This document shows, piece after piece, positions 40,401-52,400 of a stretch of 64,000 bases of DNA. This DNA is from Leguminivora glycinivorella. Lineage: Eukaryota > Arthropoda > Insecta > Lepidoptera > Tortricidae. The notes beneath the pieces were generated by a model. That model saw only the letters and a program-made list of their open reading frames with translations, was not told the DNA's origin and did no database searches. The translations under genes were made by a program, and so were the position numbers. The stretch is from assembly GCF_023078275.1 (NCBI RefSeq), contig NC_062977.1, forward strand, positions 12,483,118-12,547,117. The letters are read 5' to 3'. Within the stretch, counting starts at the first letter, position 1, and each line of letters begins with the position of its first letter.

Positions 40401-43400
40401 CATGAACTTCCTTCGCCGTTTTCCCTTCCAAAAAAAAGAATTGAATCACACCACGAACTCCAATTTTCTCCATTATACCGATTTAACTTGATAACTTTTT
40501 TCTAACAGCTGTCAAAACTAAAATTCCCGCCGACAATTACTTTGATGCCACAGATTAAATACAGTTAGTTATCAAACTTTATCAATAAAAAGAAAGTTAC
40601 CACGAACGCCATCTTTTAGTACCCGAAACAAGTTACATGTCAAACCGCCCTCGTACTATACTTTGTGATAAAGAAAACAGCAGTTTCTTAGTGCATAACG
40701 CGCTCTTACCGCCGCCACGCTGGCAATTAATATGTACATCCCGATAACACGTACAAATCTACTCGCTCTGTGCCAAAGAACAACAGTTTCTTAGCGCGAA
40801 CGATGTGGTGCTTAGTAGAAGGGCCAGCGCGCGGCCAGATCGCCACTTATTGGCATTTTGACGTGAGAGTTGCCACACTACTCATTGCCTATGAACAGCA
40901 GTTTCCTCGTGCGCACCGCGTGCTTGGCGGGTGGATCCTTGCACATAGCAGCATGCTGGGGATGAGTCAACACACACTACACTTCGGGATCTACTCACTC
41001 AGTGCCGAAGAACAGCAATTTCCTCGAGCGCAGCTCGTGCTCCGCGGCCTCATGCTAGGCGGGCGGATCCTTGCACATAACGGCATGCTGGGGATGAGTC
41101 AACATTGTACACACTACACATCGGGATCTACTCACTCAGTGCCAAAGAACAGCAGTTTCCTCGTGCGCAGCGCATGCTCGGCGGCGTGATGCTTGGCGGG
41201 CGGGTCGGCGCGCGCCCACGCCGCGGCAGGCTCCATGTACATGAGCGGCGTGAAGCCAGCCAGCGAAGAGTCTTCGGCTAACCGCACTGACACGTAACCT
41301 GGTGTAAAATTATTAATAAACAAATGTTAACGACGTGACATACAAGGTACCATATTGTTGCTTACTTGTTAGTGTCGTTTCGCTTAAGCGACATCGTGCT
41401 AGTGACACAGTAATCTCAAAAAAAGCTCCTGTGGGTGTGCGATAAATTCATATGGAATATACATACTTTTAAATAAAGAAAATATCCATAATCATTCAGA
41501 AACAAATATCTGTGATAAATGCATAAGAGTAGGCAATTGTGGGCCATTTATTTTTACGACCATTTAAATTGCTTGCGCATAACGTTACCTAATTTGTTCT
41601 CCATGAAATTAATAAGATTATTTTTATAAAAGTCATGATGATCCCTACGAAGGTAAGGGAAAAGGCAGACAGGTGATACGACTTATTGCCATCTTCGCAC
41701 TTTTTATTAACCATCAAACTATAAAACAATACTCGTCGTAACTATCTGTAATTTATAAAGAATTCAGTTCACTCCTTTTGTTTCATCGTTCGATTAAATA
41801 GACTAGATTGGACTATAAAAGCGTCACATAAATAAATGTAAGTTTTAAAGAGGCGATATAGTTGACTGCCTTTACGATAGTATAATAATTGTTAATAGCA
41901 TATTCTACCCGTCTCATATAAGCGTTTTAATATGAAAGTACAGTTACGTGGTTTCAATTGAGTCTTAACTGATGCATTTTCAGTCATCAAAAAAGTGGTT
42001 AATTTAACAACATACATAACTGCGTTTGCCGAACCATAGTTTGCACGCTCTAAGAAATCAAAAGTGGCCCTCTCTTCCGGATTGAGAGCTCTAGCGCCTT
42101 CAGATAAATAATAGCAAAATTATCGGACACAGATCGTTAAAAAATCTGTGTTAAAAATGTCATCGTTCTAGCTTTAAAACCAGGCAGGAAAAGGTGGATG
42201 GTGTTTATATTAAATTACCCCTTTGGCCTTATTTGGCTAAGAAATGCCTACAAATATGAGGAGCCTGAACCGAGCTCATGTCATATAACTGATTTACCTT
42301 CCTTCGATTCGCTTTCCAATTCTATCGTCTTGTCATCGAGGTCTTCGAGGATGTTCATGAGTTTCGCGAGCCAGTCCCAGGGACTGCTGTCGGTTCTATA
42401 ACAAAATGCATATTAAATGAAGGCACAATAGGCTAGTTTCCTACTAGTAAAATCAGCTTCTTTTTAAGAACTGTCAAAACGATTTGCTAGTATGGAATTA
42501 CTATGAAATACTGAGGAGTGACGTCACGGTCAATTCATTTACTTTTTATCTTTCTCTTTGACTTATTAAATAGAAATTTTGTTGAAATATAACTACCGTC
42601 CATATATTTCTTCAAATTTTGTGGAGCTTTATTTCGTGCAGTGCATAAAATATTTTATTTTAAATATAGGAAACTAGCGTATACTTTCAAACAGGTTTAG
42701 TAGATATTTATATGTACCTAGACTAGGTCATAAATTCTGTTACGAAGTTAATTAAGTACAAGTATGCATAATAATAATCATATATTAAAAGTTATTCAAT
42801 TAAATTTTATATATTTTAATAAACATAATTATGGATTTAAAATGATAAATGATTATTTGAAGTGGTAATCTCTTACGTTAGTAATGCTTAATTTATTCGT
42901 TATTTTATTACATATTAGTCCCTTTAATAGGTAGCTATAATAGTATTTTATGCAACAGGCGTTTAAAGGAGGTCAAAAAAGACGAGTGGCGTGGGTATTA
43001 AGACGCCACGAGTATTTTTTGACTCGGTTAAACACCGTTGCATACAATACTTTTTCTACGACCATTCACTTCGTTTTTAATAGTTTTCTTGAATAACTTT
43101 CGTGAAATTCACACTGTTTCCTGTATTTTGACGCAAAGGTTTGCACTGTCAGCACAGCTGCCCAAAGCCTTCCCACGCACGCGCGCAGTATCGTTATAAC
43201 AATGCGTTGCCATGGTTACAGAGCCAAACAATGCGTTTTCAGTTTTTTCAAAACAGCGCGCATGCGCGGAAAGCCGGCGGACGCTGACTTTGGGGAATAG
43301 ACTTTTATGTAGGGTTTTAAAGATCTATGCACGACCCTGTAAATGACGAATAACAGTTCGGGAGTAGAAAAACACTTTTTCACCACACCAACTGATAAAG

Positions 43401-46400
43401 GCTTTCTTTGCTATTCGAAAACAGATAGCGAAATTTCATTTTATCCACAAGGGGGCAAAGTAATTTCATACAAATTTTAACTCGAAGTCTTAATCTGGCT
43501 GCTAATTTTACCTATAAATGATGATTTTGAATCATAAATATTGAATAAATTGATGGATTTCATTTATTTTGATGTTTTATAGTCAGTATTTTGTTCGTGT
43601 TGGTGTGGTGAAAAATTTTGTGTTTCACTCGGTGGCAAAGTTTGTTTAACCTTCGTGCCTCTACCTTGATACCCTCGCAACGCTCAAGATTCCACGTTTT
43701 GAACCACTCGCTACGCTCGCGGTTCAATATTGAAATCTTTCGCTTGCTCGGGTATCAATATTGGCACGTGCGGTTAAACAACTACTTTGCCCCCTTGTAA
43801 AACAAATAACTATTTTACTAAAAAACTTTAAATTAATAAATGAAGGTGACCTTAACCTTTAGTGAACACCACATACGCGTTGGAAGCAACTTACCCTATT
43901 TCGAAATTGTCGAAGGACGGCGGTGGATTCCAAACGCTACTGTGGCATAGCATCCAATCCGACCACACCTAGACAAAAGAAACAAATAAAATTAAATGGT
44001 CGGGAGCCGCGACATGTAGTGAAAAAACGAAAAAATGTTTCACTCTAAAATTAGCATAGGCGCCGTTCTGGGCGCCAATGGGGAGGATAAATATTGCAAA
44101 ACAAAATAAAAACGCCGTTTGAAAATACGTTTGTTTCGAGCTGCTTAATGGCTAGGTCGGAATGTAGTTTGTAAAAAGGCATTTATTGATTGCCTACCCA
44201 TTTCATTACCTATTAGTTCACTAACCATAAGATTATTATAATACAGCCATTATGTACAACTCATTTTTACCCCGTAACTGTTACGTTGTTATTTTTTTTG
44301 TTTGTTGGATGCTGTCCCCTTTAAAAAACCTGCACGTGCAAATGTTTTTTCCCCTCACTAGCTCGGAAACACGTGTTTTGTCCTTTAATACCAGCGGGTA
44401 AAAACGCATTTATCCACTAGTGGGTAAAGTGATTTGACCTTGAATAAAGTCAAATTAACTGCTTTAAAATTGATAAAAGTCGGTGAATCTAGTAATAAAG
44501 ATGATTCACCACCTGTGGAACTACTGGAAGCAGTGATAAACGCATTTTTTGGGTTGTAGTTTCCTCGCTACAGTGAGGGGAAAAGTTTTGTGTTACACTC
44601 GGGTGCAAATGTATTTTACTTCTCGTGTGTTAAAAAACTCGCAAGTTCAGGATTCTATTCTCGAACCACTCGCTTCGCTCATGGTTCAACTTTAGAATCC
44701 TTTCACTTGCTCGTTTTTCAATTCGACACTCGGCGTTAAAATACAACTTTGCCCCCTTGTATAAAAAATAACTAAAATTTAACTCAGAACTAAGCTCTGC
44801 CAATTACCCACACACTTAATTAATTTGTTAATTATCAAATAACATTAGTTTCGGTAAGCCATTAAATGAGCTAGCTGAATATAGCTGTCGGGCCTAAGAG
44901 CGTGCGTAACCCGTAACGGTAAGTGGTAGGGCATCGTTAAGTGGCATTAGCCTACTTACAAATAAATTTACACAGGTAAAAGGTGAAGTCTAAGTGCAGC
45001 TTTGAAATTACGAGGAGTAATTAAACTAAACGACAAAATTAGGGTTGTCTGTGTCTTTAAAATGTTACGTTTCATATGTGACCTGGGGCACTTGATGAGT
45101 ACGCGATCAGCAACGAAAAAGAGTCCAGGCGGCGGCCTGAAGACTATGTTCATGAAATGTAGCATCTTAAATCAGTTACATGAGAAACATAATCTGGAGC
45201 TACTGTTCGGGTTCATACACATACGCGTTCTTTCCGGCATTGTAACGTCACCGGGACGTATCACAAAAGTGTACCCAAAAAGCGTACAGTACACGGCCAT
45301 AAAGAATGCACATCGGTCTTTGGAAAGAGACAATTAACATCACATAAGCAAGAAAGAGATAACGCTATATTAAGACGAAAACCCGACGTGCATTCTTTAT
45401 GGCCGTTTGCTGTACGTTATTAAACACTCAATTTCATGACAGTTGTCAAGCATTAAATTTCAATAAAAACTGTGTTTTGGTGTTCATTTCATAAATTATA
45501 AACGATGTTGCAATGTTAAAGAGGCAAAAGTTGATGTTTGTAAAGGTTTTCTACTGACTATTAAAAAACTGCCAACTTGTCTTACTTCCGGTAAATGGGT
45601 ACTGACCTTGATAGCCGGCAACAGGAGCAGAGCGTCGGCGTGGTGCTGCGATTGTTCCGGTTCCGGCAGCAGCGCGCAGCAGCGCTCCAGCATCGCGCCG
45701 AACATCAGCAGTGACACGCCCAGCGCACAATCCAGCCACGCGGAGCGCCCGGACGCATTGCTCCCTGGTGGAACAAATATCATATATGTCAATTATAATA
45801 TTATAGGTTGATTCACGAAAGCTGGCACGAATGGAATGAACGAAACTTTTATTGTGTGAGTGACACCTGTATAGGTATGTAGTCGTAACTGTCAACAGCC
45901 ATTATTTTCTTGGTTAATCTGTCGCACACTTAGACATTTTCATTTACTCATTCGTTCCATTCGTGCCAATTCCTATGAATTGACCTGTACCAGCGGATTT
46001 AAGCACACTAGTGTGACAAAGCCTATCACGTCGATGCGTCCTAATCGCACTTAGAAAAAGTGCGAAAAGGACGCACCGACGCGATAAGCTATTTCAAGCG
46101 ACCGTTCTTACCCGCCTGGGGTCTGTGTCAACAGAAGAGTCACAGAAAATATAGGGCCCCATACATTCTACGACGCTTCTCTTTACGAACAGACTTTACG
46201 TGCGATTCAATGAAATTAGTCTTGCGTAATAAAAACGACTGTCCCTTCAATTTAAAAGGAATCTGTTTATACTCGGTTTCAGAGATTCACATTCATTTGA
46301 GATAAGCTTATATTTCTAATAAGTATGAAAAGCAAAAACTGAAACATCGTAGCTTAGCTTTCGAACGATAACAGCATGCGCGACATTAACATTATCGTGG

Positions 46401-49400
46401 TATCCTATGGTATTATTTTCCTGTCTCAAAATACGATAGATAACTTGATACATAGGAATATAAACAAGGCACCTGTGGCTCAACCAGTTGTAGGTACCAA
46501 GAAAGCGAGCTGCGTATGTGCCAAGAGTAAGGTGTTCGGTGAAGGATGTGTGTATCCTAAGGCATCCCGCGGAGTCATCAGCCGCCGAACGTCGTTTAGC
46601 TCGTTTATGGCGGGATTCGAATAAATGAAGGACTATGGAAGCCATAGAAGTGCAGCTTAACCCTAAAAATATAACAAATCTGCTATTTCGGCTATTATTC
46701 TAGGTGCAAGATCGAGAAAAACAGTGTGATCTGATCTGGTTTCGAATGAAAACAATTTCTTTGGGTCACAAAGGCACCTTAGTAACTCTTAGGGGTTCTG
46801 AAATATCTCAAAAAAAATATTAAACGATATGTTGTTATTTAAGAAGATCGTATATATTCAACCCGAGCCGTGTAGTCCTGTTAAAATACTCCAACATAAA
46901 ATTATACCCGAAGCAAGTTCCAGGAATCAGCTTATTTTTGTAGGGATTTCCACAAGCCTGGCGATAAGGGAAGTTAGCTTGGCCAGTAATTGCATAATTA
47001 CATTAAAGAATCTCGACTGTATCTTATTATACTCCGGTTTCTCTTTTGAAGCGAGCGAGCCATAATCAATCAGGTACTTTACTACATATGTATTATTATA
47101 TTTTCTTGTTTAAGTGATTAAACTGTCACAGCCACTAGACTAGACCCTAGTTTTTGCAAACGTAAAAGCATTTTTATTTCTTATTTTCATAACTAGCAAA
47201 CAACGACGTCAGACAAGCTCCTCAAATAAATGAGCAAGGCAATCTAGAGTAGAGGTGCGATTAAGCTTAGGAGTCATTCGCCGGTCCACTTGTCAGGGAA
47301 GTGCAGAGCATGGGCATCATGTGAGTGATTGGGACGCCTCGCTGGAGTCGACTCGGTCGCTCGACGACTCGAGCCGGTCAGGTATAAATAGAGAGCTAAA
47401 AATACACAGCACGGATTGCACCTGCGACGCAATAGCGCGCTGTTATCTAAGATATCTTCAATAAACATGACTACCACGCCAACCGTCCGACCATATCGAT
47501 TACGGGTCCAATACCGGATACGGCTTTATGGCGAGGATTATTTAAGACAGTTGTATTTCTAAAACTGATTAACGCCGCGTATACAAAGCCGACAATAATT
47601 TGTTTATGAAATAATCCAAAACATCATTACGCGTAATGGTGTAAAAGAGAGGTCGTCACTGCGGCTTCTGCGCGTCAGTTTGTTGAACCTGTCTCCGTCA
47701 AATGTGCGCGGTGCATTGGAGCGGGGCGCGGGCGCAGGCAGCGGCAGCGCGGTGCATCAACCTCCGATAACTTGTAATTTGTAATTACAAGCCTTTACTG
47801 CGCCCGGACGGAGCCACAGGAAATAACCACATTTACAAGCACACTTTATACATTAATTTCGCCAATTGACTACCTTGCTAATCAATGCCAGTTAGATATT
47901 CTATCTCTTAGAATGACGGTTTATGATATAACCAAAGTATAAAAAAAATTATATGTATATTTTTCGTTAACTTTCACAAGAAAAGAACAGACTTCGTGCC
48001 TTTCGATAGAAAATCAATTATTTTAAAAATGCTAAAAGAATTATCGTAGCGCCTAAAATTCCTTTAGTCATTTCCGGGTGGGTCCTGTCATCAGAACCTA
48101 AGAAGACAACTAAACCAGAAAACCTTTTTATTGAAGTTAAAAATGCAGCAGAAACTTTTGCCGTTCAGACTAATTTATGCCAAATAGGCCCCATTGAAAT
48201 AAACAAAACGGAGCACTTAAAGAATATACCAACGGCCCCGACCGCGGCCTTGCGGTTTAAATTGTTTATTGTGATATCTAAAGCTCGATCAATCACCTTT
48301 AGAAGTTATCTATCTACCTGTAGTAAATTAATTCAGAATAAGATATTTACATAAATTACATTACTTACATATAATCACAAAAATAGTTTTTTTTTAAAGT
48401 TACATAGTTAAATAAGAAATTAAACATACGTAACTGGGTGAATCAACTGTTTCTTGCCTGTCATTGCCATGGATACGGTCCCCTGAGTCACGCTGGTTTT
48501 ATGCAAAATTATGCTACTTAAACTATGCAAACATGCATTTTTCTGGTGTTAACAGCCCTTTCCTTAATTTGCCACCTAAAAACATGGACTACATGCATGC
48601 TTGCATAATTTCAGTAGCATAATTTTGAATAAAACCGTAACCGTAACCACAGCAATAACAGGCAAGAAAACGTTGATTCACCCATTACGCATAAGTAATC
48701 AGGTAGATACCTAAATCGCTTATTTCTCTCAAACAATTACCTTGATATGACCTAATTAACCTTCATTTCTATACTGAAAGAGTACTTCGTATAGAAAAAT
48801 AGATAATCACTACACATATACTTTACTCCCTGTGCGGAGCCGGGGCTGATAGCTGGATACCAAATAAACGAAGCATATACTATAAAAATAATAAGCCCGG
48901 TAATAGCTATTATTATGTAATAAATATTTAACTCTAGGATAAATGTTATAAAAAACTATAAAAAAATCATATTTATCCCTTAATTAGACACGCAAGTCTG
49001 CGCACTTAAACATGTGGCTATTTTTGCACAAGGTCGCACCCCGAGTCCCGTCTTCGGGTACGTTAGTGTGCTTAGTTCCAAAAATAGAAGGTAATAAGCT
49101 TAAAAACGAGTTACCAACTTGTGAGAAGGTAATGCATAAACACAGACTGCCTCCAATAGACTAAACATTAAGCAGGTTGAATTAAAAAAACTGGCCAATA
49201 TCATATTCAAGCTTAGCTCCGTAGTTGTTGGTTCGTCAAAATGTTTTTTTCCAAAAACTCAAACTTCTCAACTGACAGTATCAAAGTAGTAGTCATGTTG
49301 GCTAGGTCCACAGATGTCTTTTATATTACTATAAACTTTATGCTCCCTACATTTTGTTTTTAGGGTTCCGTACCAAAAAGGTACAACAGGAACCCTTATG

Positions 49401-52400
49401 GTGCGACTCTGTCCGTCTGTCTGTCCGTCTGTCACATTCCTAAATATCTCGAGAACTACTAATGCTATCAACTTGAAATTTGGAATAGTTGTGAACATTG
49501 TAAACCTCTACAAATAGAAAGTATATTTTTTCATATATTAATTTTAATTGTAGAAAATGGCCAAAATGAAAGGGGGGCAAACTGTAAATTTCAAGTTACT
49601 AGGTCAAGTGTGGTATCGTTGGAAAGAGCTCAAATTGAACGTAAATAAGCTATTTTTTATAATTTTTTTGTTGTGGAAAAAAAAAGAATTTTGAAGGAAA
49701 ATTAAAAAAAAATACCGTTCCCCCCCCCTTATCTCCGAAGTTTACCAACGAAAAATTATGAAAATTTTAGTAAATATTGGTTTTATGCTATATATTACAG
49801 GAAAAATATAATCGTGTTTGTATTTTGAATACTTTTTTTTTTATTCACAAAAAACTTTTCAGATTTTTACTTTCAATTTACCCACCCACAAAGAACCTCC
49901 TATAGAGTAGAAATCTTGTATATTTTGTTCGCGATACGAGTCACCAGTGTTTGGGGTGCGAGGAGCGGGCGGGGAATGTGTTAAGCGCGCTGTGATTGGC
50001 CGTTTCAAGGATAAATGGCAGTCGCGCCAGATGAAAAGGGACAGAAGTATGACTGTCCCTCTACTGACGCGTAAGTAGCCAATGTAAGTTGACCTATGCC
50101 GGCTCTGAATAAATTATAAATATGACTTATTTGTGGAATGTAATGCCGTCTATTTTTAAATTTGAGCTTCTTGTTACCTTTCCACACCATTTCACACTAC
50201 AGGTGGACATCTTTAAGGCATCAAAATACCCTTTTCCAATTTTTTAGTGCGAAAAACACGCGCTGCTTTCGGGTCTGTTACTTGGTCGATACTGATCGGG
50301 CACGGCGAGCGCCCGCGCTTATATCAGTGCAAATACTAGGAAGGCTGGCGACCGCGAGTCGTCTTGTAATGGATGTCTATAGGGGTTGGTCTGTGTACCC
50401 ACCCTTGCGGATGTATATCGTACTTCAAATTAATACGAGATGTTACGTAAACCATCTTCTGTCCAATAAAGTAAAAACTGTTTAAATCGGTTAACATTAT
50501 AAAGAATTATCCCTGAAAAACCAGGTCGCGCAAATTAGTTAGCAAATTGACCGGGAGATGGCGCTATACACTATAATACTCATTAGTGCCTATACTTTTG
50601 TCTTCTAGTCAAGTCATTAGAGTTATATGAAAATATGAGATTATTTTTACTAGGTTGTTTGAAAGAAAGTTTGTACGGAACCCTCGGTGGGCGAGTCAGA
50701 CTCGCACTTGGCCGGTTTTTTAACATGCAGAAACGTCTGCGAGCGATATTACATATTTTTCAGTACAGATGGTGTTTTTTTCACGCACTAGTGCGAGAAG
50801 TGGTTCATTATATGCCAGTTCGAAACTTCGGAGGCTCATCTATACTGAAAAACGTCGTACGATACTCGTGCGAAAAGGAAATTCGTAACTCGTGTCGATT
50901 TAAAACACTCCCTTCGGTCGTGTTTTAATTTATCGCCACTCGTTTCGAACTTCCTTTTTTACGCACTTGTATCGTAATGTACTATTTTATGCTCCCTATT
51001 TGATCCGTCTAGTGAGGCAAGTTAGTGATCCATGTACAAAAACGGGCTGCGGGATAGTTAACTCTGGACGTCCTTCTATATTTATAATGCCACCGTAACA
51101 GGACCGGGTGAGTCGCTTTATTACGATAATACGAGTAATAATGTATTTTTTCAAAAAACAAACGCGAAAGGATTTTTTCAGTACAGATGGTGTTTTTTTA
51201 AGCACTAATGCGAGAAGTGGTTCATTATATGTCAGGTTGAAACATCGGAGGGCCATCTGTAATGAAAAACGTCGTACGATACACGAGCGAAAAGGAAATT
51301 CGTACGAACTTCCTTTTTTACGCACTAGTATCGTAATGTACTATTAAGATGTATATATACATATGCAGATTGGTCCCATTTTTATCAGAACCCAGTTCTG
51401 ATGATGGGATCCTGGAGCAATCGAGGGAACTCCAAAATACAAATACAAATACAAAATCATTTATTCAGAAATAGGCGGAACTTTTACATGTCAACATTAA
51501 AGTATTCATTAAAGTTAAACTGAAATTAATAGAAATATTAACTAAAAATATTAATCATAAGCAAAGCATGATATAGAATTAGAGATGTATAAAGTCTCTA
51601 AATGTCATATTATTACTAACTATAATCAATACATAAAGAAAGTGCAAACAGATACAAAGATAAAAGAAATCTTAAATCTTAAAGGCATGTATAGTGATTT
51701 TTGTGTTTTTATAATAAGAACAGCATGCATTTACGTCCAGTAGGCCTAGCACATGATTGCCGCGAGAGTATGTCGCCGCGAGATAGATCACACGTCTTCT
51801 TCTAACTGTATTAATGACATAAGGACGGGTAGTCTATCTCGCGGCGACATACCCTGCAGAACAGTGACATTTGGTGCAGTGGAACTGCTGATGATGATCA
51901 GAACGGAACTCCTCAAATATGAACGCCACACTTTAATTGACTTTTGTATTTCTATAAGAACGGCATGAATTTACGATTAGGACAGTGACATTTGGTGGAG
52001 TGGAACTGCTCGAGATCTGGTGATGGGATCTATGAGGAATCAACGGAACTCCTAATTGAGCGAACTCCTCAAACCTTAAGGGTAAACGGCTATTCATTTG
52101 TATTTTCATAAAATAATAAAGTTTTACATTAAAAACAGTCAAAAAAATACACATTTGTACATAATCCAACATTCACAAGGATCTTTCACCAGAACCCCAA
52201 AGCGGCGGTTTTTATCTTAAAAATGATGTATGAAAATAATGTATCTTCCACTGATTCACATATTTTTTTATTCAAAATGGATCGTTATTTTAATATTTGC
52301 CTGACCTGACATGTAGCGTAAGGATCTTTATTCACGATTGCCCAGTTTTAACTCACAAAAGTTTAACTAATAATAAATAAGAGCTATTCTTGCAAAAAGC

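Larger units (their letters stand above)
39056..41135 (-). other. SMG6: SMG6 intron with hairpin, mariner and exon copies
   Basis: A 2.1-kb intron that is almost fully explained. From the donor side: tandem decayed copies of the preceding exon (40665-41135), the mariner (39358-40653) and the perfect hairpin (39216-39270), then 160 bp to the acceptor. Confidence 0.8.
42396..43894 (-). other. SMG6: SMG6 1.5-kb intron
   Basis: It contains a ~113-bp inverted-repeat element (about 42941-43053, ends AGTATTTTATGCAAC and GTTGCATACAATACT), then the 43378-43810 repeat. No other gene. Confidence 0.7.
43969..45606 (-). other. SMG6: SMG6 1.6-kb intron
   Basis: Holds a repeat (44343-44770) and a TIR element (45283-45416); the rest is plain AT-rich intron. 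Confidence 0.7.
51385..52080. repeat. Region of locally repeated ACGGAACTCCTCAAA words
   Basis: AGTGACATTTGGTG with GTGGAACTGCT occurs at about 51865 and 51980. GGAACTCC(TC)AAA occurs near 51427, 51904 and 52062, and AAGAAC(A/G)GCATG near 51716 and 51957. This looks like an old tandem repeat interrupted by the LINE tail at 51424 and the small MITE at 51766. Confidence 0.55.

Noticed and set aside
40770..41189. 139-codon plus-strand ORF with repeated segments
   Set aside because: Antisense to the SMG6 exon and its tandem copies; the repetition is explained by the duplication.
45551..45895. 114-codon minus-strand ORF
   Set aside because: Wrong frame through the SMG6 exon 45607-45764 joined to a MITE; the phase-consistent frame reads WLDCALGVSLLMFG.
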